The notes under the pieces were generated by a model. It saw nothing but the letters and a program-made list of their open reading frames with translations, searched no databases and was not told the DNA's origin. A stretch of 52,987 bases of DNA from Beroe ovata (lineage: Eukaryota; Ctenophora; Nuda; Beroida; Beroidae): contig CAMPET010000121.1 in NCBI GenBank assembly GCA_946803715.1, positions 38,770-91,756 of the forward strand. The letters run 5' to 3'. How positions within the stretch are numbered: position 1 is the stretch's first letter; every line of letters starts with the position of its first letter. The translations under genes were made by a program, and so were the position numbers. This document shows positions 42,395 through 52,955 of the stretch, in pieces.

Positions 42395-43738
42395 ATTTTC
42401 ATGCTTACGCATTAAACATCACTAATTCACTTTGTATCCCATATATAGTGTATCCGAGCATAAAGAGTAATTTTTATCTCAACGCTTGAATATTTAAAGG
42501 CGTTAATTAAGTTTTTCTCAATAAGTGTTTAACAACAGTCCTTAGAACCGTGACGCGGGTAGTCACGTTTGCTGAACACTCCTCCAAGGCAAGCAGGTGC
42601 ACTCCGTGGTAATACGTCATCAACGCTTGCCTCGCCTGCTGGAATCCTCGCTTGTAAATCGTACTTCCTGCGCGGTTCCTCTTGCGTTATCAGGAGAGAG
42701 AGAGTCGTTCCTCCTGTGTTATCAGGGAGAGAGCGTGGTATCGACAAGCATCTGGGGAAGGCAGGTGTTAGTAATCAAGTACTAGGGGTTATTATAAAAC
42801 TCAAGCCAGTTAGGTCCGACTCAAATAATACAAAATTTCAGAATTTCAGGATTTACGTCATTGTAATATGACGAAATGAGAGAGTAGTTATTTCTGCCGA
42901 ATAGCTACTGTTACATATCCTCCCCCAAAAAGGAGAAAAGTTTTCGGGGTAATCCAAAAAGTTTTCTATCTGGAATGGGAAGGTGAAAAGAGTCAACAAG
43001 TAATCGACGTTCTACCGAGCATACCATTCCCGGCAAAACGTCCATATTCTTTATGAGTTCGGCAGGAATTGTCACTAGCTCCCTACCGCCACCAAGCGAA
43101 CTGGCACCATTGCTGTGAACGAGACCGTTCTGCTTTCGGCATTGCGCATGGTATTATGCAGGGTGCTATGCATTGAAATATGCATAGTAATTAGTATTAT
43201 GCATGGTAATATGCATAGTATTATTTTATTTCTCTTTTCTTTTAGAGTAAATTAAAAAGATTGTTTTCATTTGAATCAAGAAGGTGGACAATGAAAACAC
43301 CGTTATAAGGGTATATAAGTAATTGAAGCTGTTTGGAATGACATAACAATGTGCGTATTCACAGAATATATGGTGACAAAAGAGGTAGTATGACGTCAAC
43401 TGTGTTATCAGTTGCTGTCATAGTATTTTGACCGTTTAACTGTGTTATCAGTTGACTACTAATGTTTGTACTGAAAGTGTCACAACTGTGTTTTCAGCTG
43501 CTATTCACTATAAGTGTCTGATTTAATTGCGTTATCAATTAACCAGTAAGTTTGCGTTAAATGAAACACAGATTGAAGTGAGAATCAACTGAGTATTCAG
43601 TTGACTACGCTTACTGAACTAGTGTTCAGTTGTTCCTTGGGAACGATGACCTTGGCACTGGAGTATCGAGGTTATGGATCCACCAGAGCCTAACTAGGAG
43701 GTGATGGAGTTCTTCTGAAGCTATTCCAATGCTCTCCC
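42395..43738. repeat. Flank of the second retroelement: TATGCAT and CAACTG…CAGTTG repeats
   Basis: At 43145–43225 palindromic ATGCAT phrases (GGTATTATGCA, ATATGCATAGT) recur. At 43396–43636 there are several units like AACTGTGTTATCAGTTG, each itself an imperfect inverted repeat. No gene is supported. This could include the LTR or 3' untranslated part of the neighbouring gag-bearing element. Confidence 0.5.
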
Positions 43739-44929
43739 TCAGGCTCTGTTTGCCAAATAATTGGTGGCAGTTGGTGATGTGGAACTCAACCCCTCGAGTT
43801 TTGCGTAGTAGAAGAGTTTACTCTTTTTAGATGATGAGGGTGGCTCTCTGTTCCTCCAGCGCACACTGCTCTGTGTGGTAGAGTCTGTGGCGAGGAATGC
43901 TGCGACCGTCATGCCAACAGCCTCCATTCTGAGACGGAGTCGGGTCAACATTGTCTCAAACTCATCCCAGGATGAGATGCAGACGTCCAGTTCTTCGGAC
44001 ACCGCATCTCTGATGGAATCCTGGAGAGTCTTGAGAGCAGTCCGCTTCGGTATTGAGGCGGCATCGAAATGCTGACCCTCGTCAGCCCATGCAGACTGGG
44101 AACCCATGTATTCGGGATGAGTTGGTGGTATGGGATCCCGAAGAGCTGATGGGTCCCAGTCTACAATGGACTCAAGGTGAATCCCTCTCCCAGTATTGGG
44201 AGGTTTTCGGAGATCGTTGAGCTGCCACCCAATCTCTTCAAGTCTCTCCACCTTGCGCTTCTCATAGCCAGCGGGCTGGTTTGGGTCGGTGGACGCACCA
44301 CTGTTGTTGGTGTTGTGTGTGGCGATCTGCGACCCCATCCGCTCCAGGCTCCGCTGGCCACCAACTGCCCAGTTGTCCTCCCAGCGGGAGGCAAACTGAT
44401 CAGATCTTCGATCAGCTTGTCTCCTCTTTCCCAACCTGTCCTTGAGTTTCTGGGCCTCCTTGTTATAGAAGGCCGTTTTCCGCTCAAGAGACCTGGTAAG
44501 TTCTTGGGCCTTCAGCCGGTGGTTGGAGATCTGCTTCTCTAGCTTCTCAGACTCCCTGATATGCTCTGTCTTGAGCCGTTCCAGCTCTTCCAGCATGTAA
44601 TTACTGGAATCGCTGGAGGGGGGTCTGCTAGTGGCTGCAGTTCTCTGGAATCCCTGTCCCCCTCTAGTGATGTTACGAGAGGGACTTGGGCTCCTCCTAC
44701 GGGGTGTAGATGGTAGTTCTGGGATGGGGCTGGGGGAGCTGGGTATCACCACGTCCATAGGTGACTCTACACCGGTGTCATCCAGTGTAGAGCTCCCTGT
44801 AGCCGCCTCTGCATCGGGGAGATCGAGTGCAGAGTGACTGTCCGCCTCGACATCCGCGTTGTCGAATGTGGAAGGGGTTGGCGACTGGATGGGGCTCCGA
44901 CACCAATGGTACAGGTGGTGGCGGAACAA
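43739..44929 (-). CDS. Gag-like ORF, second part, with coiled coil
   Basis: 396 codons on the minus strand. A Ser/Pro-rich stretch (SPSPIPELPSTPRRRSPSPS) is followed by a long charged helix (about residues 110–165, heptad-like, many Glu/Lys/Arg), then a globular C-terminal region. There is no zinc knuckle. It overlaps the preceding ORF (45749–44778) by 152 bases in another frame, and the protein character flows across the overlap. That means either a frameshift mutation or a programmed shift near a G-run at about 44930. I assign it to a retroelement because an Env-like set lies next to it and no host family is recognisable. Confidence 0.5.
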   Translation of the reverse strand: MFRHHLYHWCRSPIQSPTPSTFDNADVEADSHSALDLPDAEAATGSSTLDDTGVESPMDVVIPSSPSPIPELPSTPRRRSPSPSRNITRGGQGFQRTAATSRPPSSDSSNYMLEELERLKTEHIRESEKLEKQISNHRLKAQELTRSLERKTAFYNKEAQKLKDRLGKRRQADRRSDQFASRWEDNWAVGGQRSLERMGSQIATHNTNNSGASTDPNQPAGYEKRKVERLEEIGWQLNDLRKPPNTGRGIHLESIVDWDPSALRDPIPPTHPEYMGSQSAWADEGQHFDAASIPKRTALKTLQDSIRDAVSEELDVCISSWDEFETMLTRLRLRMEAVGMTVAAFLATDSTTQSSVRWRNREPPSSSKKSKLFYYAKLEGLSSTSPTATNYLANRA

Positions 44930-45749
44930 CCCCCAAGATAACGCTCACGTCCTTGGGCGGCTTCCAAAGCCTCGTGCCCCTTTTTCCACTGAGCACCCCT
45001 TCAAAGAACAGAACAAAGTTATTTGTTTGTTCTTTGTATACCCCGTACCGCCTAACCTGGGATTCCCTCATGTCCCTCGAGCCAGTGTCCTCGTCGAAGA
45101 TGGGGTCTCTGGAGGGGTCGAGACCCGCAGCCTCGTACCACATCCTGAGCAGACCCTTATCTCTGGTGATGGTGGACCAGTAGAGGGCGCGAGTCCACTC
45201 GTCAGGTAGGCTCTGAAGGTGGTGGAGGTTCCTTACAACAGCCTCCGGAGTGTTCCCGTGGGCAGCGCTCGTTATAGCAGCTGCTATAAGGGGGGAGTTG
45301 TAGGTGGGTCCTTCCCTTATGAGGCGTCCCAGGATTTCGTTCTGGGCTCTCACCTGAGAATGAAAGTTCACTGTATTGTGAAGTTTTTCATTGGGGGGAT
45401 TGGAGACGGTATTGTCATCCGTTATCTGGAAAAGTCCGCTTTCCTTATCAGATGGAAAACAGTCGAAAGCTGTATTGCTCTCATAAATATGCATGGTATT
45501 ATGCATGAAAGCGGATTTGTCAACAGTATTTGACATGTTATTGTCAGTATGTGTGTCAACTGTAGGTTTATGAGAAGAATTATCAGGGTTATCTAACAAA
45601 TTTTCACAAGACTCAACGATATGGAGCTGAGCATCCATATCGTTGTCTAGTAGCATGGCGTTATCCATGCTATTAGAGCTAAGGAGTAGAATATTTTCTA
45701 ACTCTTGACTCACCTCATCTTCAGCCCATGTGTCCAAACTTTTCTCCAT
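44778..45749 (-). CDS. Gag-like ORF, first part
   Basis: An ATG at 45749 in a good context (ACCATGG) opens 323 codons. The N-terminal half is acidic and Asn/Asp-rich (VESCENLLDNPDNSSH); the second half is a compact helical region (EAVVRNLHHLQSLPDEWTRA, then WKPPKDVSVILGVVPPPP). The last ~50 codons overlap the next ORF and are probably read past the true frame change. A 10-bp tandem repeat lies directly 5' of the start. Confidence 0.5.
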   Translation of the reverse strand: MEKSLDTWAEDEVSQELENILLLSSNSMDNAMLLDNDMDAQLHIVESCENLLDNPDNSSHKPTVDTHTDNNMSNTVDKSAFMHNTMHIYESNTAFDCFPSDKESGLFQITDDNTVSNPPNEKLHNTVNFHSQVRAQNEILGRLIREGPTYNSPLIAAAITSAAHGNTPEAVVRNLHHLQSLPDEWTRALYWSTITRDKGLLRMWYEAAGLDPSRDPIFDEDTGSRDMRESQVRRYGVYKEQTNNFVLFFEGVLSGKRGTRLWKPPKDVSVILGVVPPPPVPLVSEPHPVANPFHIRQRGCRGGQSLCTRSPRCRGGYRELYTG

Positions 45750-45808
45750 GGTAGGTGAGGTAGGGTGAGGTAGGGTGAGGTAGGGTGAGGTAGGGTGAGG
45801 TAGATGTA
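45750..45808. repeat. 10-bp tandem repeat GGTGAGGTAG, ~5 copies
   Basis: GTGAGGTAGG repeats five times, immediately upstream of the gag-like start codon on the minus strand (CCTACCTCAC in its sense). Confidence 0.85.
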
Positions 45809-46455
45809 GACTCTAAAACATGGGAGGAAATAAAAGGGTTAGGGGCAGATATAGCTGCCGGGTGAATGAACTATATAATTTTACACAACTCAGATAGATA
45901 TAACTATTGAGCCGTCCGTGACCAAAACAGATATAACTGCTGGTCCGGTCCTAAGTAACAAATGCGAGGCAGTGAACTAAGAAATGAGGCTGGGTCTAGG
46001 AAATAGGAATTCTCAAACTAGGAAAAGGGCGCAGATTTTGACTGTCGAAATTTTAACACTCGAGGAGAGGGGAACTGGTCAAAGTTATTTGCTCCGAATT
46101 AAGGATAAACGGTGCTGTTATGTCCGTCCCACGTTAATAAGAAGGAATAACTCTCGGGTATTCGAGCGAATTCACCTGTGAATTCAGGTGTTAATTCGGG
46201 AGTTGGGCTAATTAAAGATAAGCGAGGAGATAATAAGGGATGCAGGGCAGGTTTTTTGTTGTGTAAATTCACCGTAATGTGATTATTCACTTATCCTAAC
46301 GCACCGGGTACTTACCTGAATAATCAGTAAGTATGAAGCTCATTTGAACATATTTCCTGTAATGGAAAGTGTTTAAAGTGAGCATTTTCAGGTGCTAATC
46401 AGGAGGAAAATCGTCTCTGTTGCTCCGATAAAGTATTAGTCGGCTCAACTTACAT
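45809..46455. other. Spacer between gag-like and Env-like ORFs; candidate LTR
   Basis: This contains three AGATATA(a/g)CTG phrases (45850–45940) and an inverted CACCTG-TGAATT-CAGGTG (about 46173–46190). If the order env–gag comes from two copies recombined head to tail, an LTR should lie here, but I cannot find a second copy to prove it. Confidence 0.3.
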
Positions 46456-47698
46456 CTAATTATACCGTTGAAGTCTACAGTGCCTAATTAGGTTATTAAT
46501 CAGGTACCAAAACTCCATGAGGAAAAGCACGGCTACAGCTGCCGTTAACCCAATTAGCCATACAGAGTATGAATCCCCCTCCGTATTGAAGGGCTGAAGA
46601 AATTCTGGCTCTATGACGTTATTCAAAGAGGTATTAAACAAATTTCTCGGAATACTCGCGAGATCTCATCCGCGTCTATGGTATTATAGATGGGAAAATC
46701 TATGGAGTAGTTTGCCGGATAGAGAGGAGTTAGCGTTTCTAAGGGTGAAATTAACTGTGTCTCCCCAATCTGTATCGCATGAACGTTATTCCATGGAATA
46801 TACGCAGTTCTTGACTTAGTAAATTTGACTATAGAAGTCCAACCTGTGCTATTGATAGAATAAGTGTTCCTGCGGATGTTATTCCGCACCAACACTCCAA
46901 TAGCAGAGACACTGTAAGCATAGTAATTGTTACAAGTGTTACTGGAATATGGACAGTCAATTTTGTTACGTTGTAGACAAGATTCATGTTTTTGAACCTC
47001 AACCATGTGATTACACACATATAACGCATTGTTTTGTACGCAATCTTCTAGATCTATGTCGTAGAACATGTTATTATGTTTATAGACATATTTAGGCAAG
47101 TGAAAGTAATTGCACGTGTTATTATTGATTAGCGTTCCAACTTGGTTGGTTCCAAACAAGTTGAAATAGCTATCTTTCTTGTAAATTAAAGGTATGTCCA
47201 GAACAAAATGAGCCAAGCTGAAATCAGTGTCAATTTCAACAAGAGTCATCTTGGCCATGGAATACAGCAAGAAAGGATGATCCTGAAAAATAGTCATATT
47301 TAATTCAGAATGCTGATTGATCACGTTTTTGATCATTCTTGGATCCATTAGTTTAGGAGTCAAGTTAATTGACGACAGGCCATTTAGCCCCCCAGATAGG
47401 AGACTGTCGATTGCGTGGCTGTAATGCCACGCAATCGATTATTTAATCTCGTCTGCAATAAGTTGAAATACTGATTGCACGACAGTTCCTCCAAGAAATT
47501 GGAGGTTTCCTGAGCTATGTTATTAGCTAAACTGATTAAATTCTCCTTTATGGCAACTATCTCAGACTGTTGTGTCTGGATTTGCCTCCGAATATCATCA
47601 ATAGCATACTTGTTCTCGTCAAGATGCGTATTGATTTTATGTATTTGATGCGAATCATACTGTAAAAAGGCTGAGTTCCAACTGCCTAAAAGATACAA
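46456..47698 (-). pseudogene. Env/F-like membrane glycoprotein gene of a retroelement, broken into three frames
   Basis: Three same-strand frames follow each other. 47698–47384 encodes a long heptad-type helix (HQIHKINTHLDENKY, DDIRRQIQTQQSE). 47363–46623 is an ectodomain with about ten Cys and several N-glycosylation sites, including a family-like V-L-D-I-P-L-I-Y phrase. 46641–46456 carries a single membrane span (SVWLIGLTAAVAVLFLMEFW) and a short basic tail. This layout matches class I/baculovirus-F-type envelope proteins carried by some invertebrate Ty3/gypsy (errantivirus-like) and related elements. At least two frame breaks (near 47380 and 46630) mean it is not intact. No signal peptide start is visible at the 5' end. 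Confidence 0.6.
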
Positions 47699-48091
47699 TC
47701 AATGATAGATGCGCGGTCATCACTCATCAGTGACATTTATAATTGATTTATCCTCTCTTAATTCTCTTCTTTATTGAGTATCGATTGCTTCAATAGCTAC
47801 TACTATCTCAACTACTATTCTCCTTCATGTTTTTCTACCAATTAAACTAACGTAATACTTATTTATCTGAAACTATCGATTGTGCCCATGGAAGCGGCAA
47901 CGTCCCAAGGGGTGGTGACTACCTAATTGGTTGTTGCTTGTCACACTCTACTAGTTATTGTTGCTTGTCACACTCTACTCCAGGTGATTCAGAACGGAGT
48001 GGAAACCACGACTATTGAGGAGGACGGCAGATTAATATCACATAAAGTAAACGGGGAGGAGCAAGTCGAGAGAATAGCTTACAGATAATCA
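47699..48091. other. Unannotated flank of the Env-like region
   Basis: A GTTGCTTGTCACACTCTACT phrase is duplicated at about 47933–47981. No gene is seen. Confidence 0.4.
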
Positions 48092-48412
48092 GTGACAGGT
48101 CAGTTGCTGTCACAGTAACTTGTGACAGTCACAGTAGTTGTCATAGCGACTGTCACAGTTGTTGTCACAGTGACTGTCGCAGTAACTAGTGACTGTCGCA
48201 GTAACTAGTGACTGTCACAGTAATCATCATAACGACTGTCACAGTCGTTGTCATAGTGACTGTGACAGTAACCAATGACTGTCACAGTAGTTGTCATAGT
48301 TCACAGTAGTTGTCATAGTTACAGTTACAGTCGCAGTAGTCGTCATAGTGACTGTCACAGTACCAGTGTCAGTAATGGGAGTAGTCAGCTGTTACATGAC
48401 CGTCACAGTAGC
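48092..48412. repeat. Minisatellite, GACTGTCACAGTA(a/g)T-type units
   Basis: About twenty irregular units of GTGACTGTCACAGTAGTTGTCATA and variants. Many units are themselves near palindromes (TGACTGTCACAGT and TGTGACAGTCA). Confidence 0.85.
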
Positions 48413-50410
48413 GCGCTTGATTAACTCTGATTACTATATGACTCTGATTCAATACTTCAACTGATTTCTGACTTGGATAACTGACATCGAGAATATGTTC
48501 GGAACAGAACACTGTTTTCAAATTTGATAAGTGTACCTGGTGTTTATGATGTTTAGAAACACTGTCACAACATAATTGTCATGTGTTTCTAATAATTATC
48601 GAATAGGCGGATACTTGCCACTCACTCATTTGCCATTCTTCCACTGTTTCTAGTCATGTTTAAATTGGCTGACGGATCTACAGGCTTTTGGAACTGAAAT
48701 ACTTAAGGTCAGCTGTAACAAACCTTATCAAGAAAATTTGAATATATTATGTGTCTTCTAACGTTTTAAATTACATGTTGATGCAGTCATCATTAGATTT
48801 GTTGATTTGAAAATCGCGCATACACATACATGCACATACACGCACACACACATACACACACACACATACACACACACACACACACACTAGTTATGATGCG
48901 GGTAATAAAAGTCTCAATATTGGCACTATGCGTGTGCTCACTGCTCAGTGATCAAAAGTTAAGCAATCCATTAGCACACGATCAGTTACGAGCCAATGAG
49001 TTTAAAACACGGATCTCACTCAATCGAATGCTAATAGTGACGTCAATAGTGATGTCAGAATTGCTAATGAACGTAGATAATAGAGTCATTACACGGTAGT
49101 TGATATTGCTGCTTTTTCCATTAGTGAGCTGTACAGAGAGTTTGAGCTACTAATTCCTCAGTGCTAGAAATTGGTCTGTAATTATTCCTCCGAATGTATT
49201 CTCATCTTGATATCTTTCAGGGTAGAGAACTGCGGAGCAAAACAGAGACTTTACTTTCGAGAAGAAACACCTCATCCCGAGAAAATAAGAGAGACCCGTT
49301 CGTTGACTTAATATCAGACTAAGAATCCACTTTCAATCACTCACAATATTTGAAATTGTAGTTATTATGTTTCACAATGGTATGAATTTTCGCATACCAA
49401 TACGGAAGACTGGTCGTATGTGTAAATAATGTTAATCTTCTAAAAGGTTCATTTCAATATGTGAAAAGTTCATTCCAATCGGAGCCTATCCCTCTCTTGT
49501 TCATGAGGCATGGTTCATCGTTCATTGATAGATGAGGGAGTCATACAGTCTCAGAAATAGCATGTATTTGTGGTTGTATTTGAAAGTTCGAATTCTTTGC
49601 ATACATGAATGCACTGTTATTTGTCTGCTTTGGGATGAGCATAGTAAAAACTCATCTGCTAGTAAAATGGGATTTCAATTGCCATTCCTTCTGTAAGCAC
49701 GTAGAATTCGGCGCGCGCACGTGGGCACTAGCACAGCTGTTGAAAACTGCTTTTCATGGAACGCGCGGTAGTTTAGTAGGTGTTGTGTTAGCAATCTAAT
49801 TTCGCGCGCATTTGATCGAATTAATATATTAATTGAGTGGCAGGGAGAAAACAATGACTGCCAGTTTCTTTCTTTGGTAATTTGAACCCTAACGAAACCA
49901 ATTTCACATTTTTCGATATCAGCTGATGATGGTAGGGTCCAGGTACATATTTCTGCAACAAGTAATTCAAATATGGTCACGGAGTGAGCTTTACTTATAA
50001 AATAGATGTGCATTGTCGTTCGCCTATTTCACTTTTTGCATAGATACAACGTTTTTGGAATAATAACTAACACCGAACTTATTGACAGATAATATCAACC
50101 GATAACGAGATATGAAAAAATGGTTATGAAAATAAGTTACAATTACAGCAGTTAATCCATTTTGAAGTCAGTCACCTACTTTCAATTTATGGGAGTCGTT
50201 CCTGATAAAAGCATCGTAAGTATTCTTGAATTTCCGTATCAGCATATTATTAAAATCTCATTAAATCAACAGTTCATCAAGAAAAACAGCATTTCTTGAT
50301 CATCAACCTCAAAATAATCTACGACCTCTATTTAATAACTTAATGACACCAGTCTCATAGCTCAATGATGATGATCATCAGTATCATGATACACTTCAAT
50401 ATATCCCATT
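48413..50410. other. Intergenic, no supported gene
   Basis: This holds a CA/CATA microsatellite (48819–48887) and a CpG-rich patch near 49710–49805 with GGCGCGCGCACGTG and TTTCGCGCGCAT. The patch could be promoter-like, but no conserved ORF follows it. The right end should contain the 3' UTR of the RRM gene. Confidence 0.4.
48819..48887. repeat. (CA)n/(CATA)n microsatellite
   Basis: An alternating CA run with interspersed CATA. Confidence 0.9.
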
Positions 50411-52622
50411 TCAAAGAATGATCACTTCTTCAGCCTCGTCGTTTTCTTGTCTTCCCTTCAGCGCCGTGAGGAGTCGGTCGAATGTGTTCTGTTTCGGTGG
50501 TGAACTGCCATCATCTGCGAATAGGGATGTCAAATTACATATAAGGAGTGATTACGCTGTGTTACATCTAGTGTACAAGGAACATGGAGATGAGAACATG
50601 GACTTCCTTGATCAATACCTTGTTGAGGCGAGTTACGAGAACTGGAGGTAGGAGTAACTCTCAGAACTTTGTCAGCTTCCGACTGTCTACTGAATATCAC
50701 ACACGCTGACCTGAGGGGATTAAGTGTAAGTAAAACGTCATCCAGTAATAGTAGATCAAATAGGGGACATTGGGTGTGTGAAGGAGAATCTTAACCTTTT
50801 CTTGCCAATGTGCAGTTTCTTCACGTCCATGATCGATCCAAATTGATAGAAATGAGAATACAGGTCCTTCCTTGTGACATCCCTGGAGAAATTCTGCACA
50901 AATATTGCCGGTCCACCGCAGTTAAAACCCTGGGAAACATAACTTTCGGCCTACAGTCGAAATTTAGTTAGAAATGGTTGAATACAGAGATGGAATGCCA
51001 CGCCTAATAATATAAAGAAAGCGCGGCGCGCGCGCCGCATTCCTCAAAAGTAATGAAGTTGTGTGCTTTCCGCGCGTTTGTGCGAAAAATTAAAGCACAA
51101 TTGGTAGGCATCAGAGACGCTAGCACGTGTTGATCGAATGTGGCGGGTTATTCACAGCCCTATCTCTCACACACACAGACCCACGCACTGGTTCATGTAA
51201 TGGTATCGAGAAGTAAACACGTTGAATTCGGCCCTCTTCTGTCCTTTACCACCAGTTAACCATGCAGTGAAAATACCACATTTCATAAAATAGTCAGATA
51301 ATCGGATTCCAATAATGCGAGAACATCCACCCCGACTTACATCCACTTGGGAGGGTGCCAGAATAACCCAATCCTCAGGGTGATCGCTTCCCCTATCAGG
51401 GCTGCTCGACGATCGTCTACTCCCAGGGCTCGTACTCTTCCCACGCGGTCTCCGCCGCTCAACTCGTGACCTCCGTCGTCCGCCGCCGTGCCCCCGTGAC
51501 CGCTCGTCTAACTTCCGTTTCCGATTTCCGTGATCGTGTCGTGAACTGCATTCTTGTTCCCGATAGTTGTCACTCATGCCCGTATCCTGCTGGAGATACG
51601 TCAGGAGGTCCTTCTTCGCACTCTGTAACTCCTTGAATATGTTCCGAGCGTTAATTTCGCTTGTTCGAATTTGCTCCTTGAGAGACTCCACGTAATCTGT
51701 GACGGGAATAGTGGTCCTCTTCTCAGAGAGCAGTTCTCGAGCGTCTCTAACTGACTTCACACTGCTCACTTTCGATACTTGTGATGAAATCTGGGGAGGT
51801 AGATTATCAGCACAAGCAAAAAGCAGGGGGTGGTTGTGTGAAATGTGAGTGGAAAGAGCGAGTCTGTCGGAAATGAACCCAACATAGATACAGTTGTATG
51901 ACAGAGTCGTATGACAAACCTTCTTATGATAGTGAGCTGATGAGTTTGCAGTGTCGTCATCTACTCTTCTCTGTAACTTCACTCTTCGTTCAATACTCCG
52001 TCTGTGGGACAGAGGAGACCTGCTTCCATGTCTACTCCTAACTTGTCTCTTTTGTTCGACATGTCGCCTTTGATCGGCGCCAGAAGGTCTTCTCGATTCG
52101 GCACCAGAATGCCGCCTCTGTTCGGCGCCAGTATGCCTCTGTTCTGGTCTGTGTCCACCCGCACTATGCCTCTCACGCCGATGGGAAGTAATAGTTCTGT
52201 GTAGCGAGTGAGCGTCTTCTCTGTGAGACAAAATGACTCGATAATCAATGAGAATCAGTTGGGATCAGAGTTAAGCAGGAATTTGCAGGAAGCGATTATA
52301 TTTCTCGACTCAATCCTTTAGCTACCTGTGATCTCTGTTTAAACTCCGTTGGAATTTGACTGGTCTCTCTTGGCTGACTCCATCAGCAATACTCCTAGAT
52401 CTCTCCTCCCTAACACTGCTCGTTCTGTGTGATGTGTGGCGTGACTCCCTGCTGCCGTGTGATAACTCAGATCTGCGGTGGGAACTGCGGTGTGATCTCC
52501 CTCTGCTCTCCTCAACTCTCCTCGTCCTTCTCCTGCGCTCCGAATTGCTGCTCTTCCTCTCTTTGCCTGGTTTAACAGCCACAGAACTGATCAGCCTCCG
52601 TTCAGGAGACGAGACGTCAGAC
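50411..52622 (-). CDS. Arg/Ser-rich nuclear protein with a C-terminal RRM, 6 visible exons, 5' partial
   Basis: Exons in reading order are 52622–52326, 52220–51920, 51790–51341, 50950–50796, 50710–50619 and 50514–50411 (stop TGA at 50411–50413). All junctions are GT–AG and the phases agree throughout. The first two exons encode an RS/RE-type low-complexity region (SEERRRR-like runs, SHRRSELSHGS, repeated PEQRHTGAEQRR units). The third has a helix (TDYVESLKEQIRTSEINARN) and another Arg-rich block. Exons 4–5 encode an RNA-recognition motif: RNP2-like AIFVQNF, helix RDVTRKDLYSHFYQFGSI, and RNP1-like KKRSACVIF. The end is acidic (ENDEAEEVIIL). It probably binds RNA in the nucleus, in splicing or transcription. 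The RS-then-RRM order recalls NELF-E, but I cannot confirm that. An acceptor at 52623 shows that more exons lie to the right. Confidence 0.8.
51023..51038. repeat. 16-bp perfect CpG palindrome in an intron
   Basis: GCGGCGCGCGCGCCGC lies in the intron between RRM-gene exons 3 and 4, in A/T-rich surroundings. A related GC tract occurs at 3292–3310. Confidence 0.7.
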
Positions 52623-52955
52623 CTGGAATGGAGAGAAGAGAGAGGTGTTATTGACAGTTGAGACTTTCAACCCGCCCCCTGAACACGAACAGGTTTTCGC
52701 CCTGTCCTGCCCCACTTTATTATCAATCAATTCTTAGCACCCATTCTTAGCACCCGATGTAACTCAATCTATACACTAATTGACGTGTGTTGTTTTAGTT
52801 TTGATTCAAAATGACAGTGTCTTCACATGAAGTCTTTGTACCTCTTTTATCTTTTAACAATTACTGTGTGCTTGGTTAATGGTCATTTCACCGTTGTTCA
52901 CAGACAAACAGACACAAACATAAGGCACACTGTGCACACGCACACATACATACAG

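Noticed and set aside
45750..45808. Telomere-like repeat
   Set aside because: The GGTGAGGTAG unit does not match a known animal telomere unit, and only about five copies are present.
48092..48412. Regulatory operator array
   Set aside because: Unit spacing is irregular and no gene start is adjacent; a minisatellite explains it.
50418..50651. 77-codon ORF on the plus strand opposite the last RRM-gene exons
   Set aside because: The minus-strand exons in the same interval match an RRM and have agreeing splice phases, so this frame is an antisense shadow.
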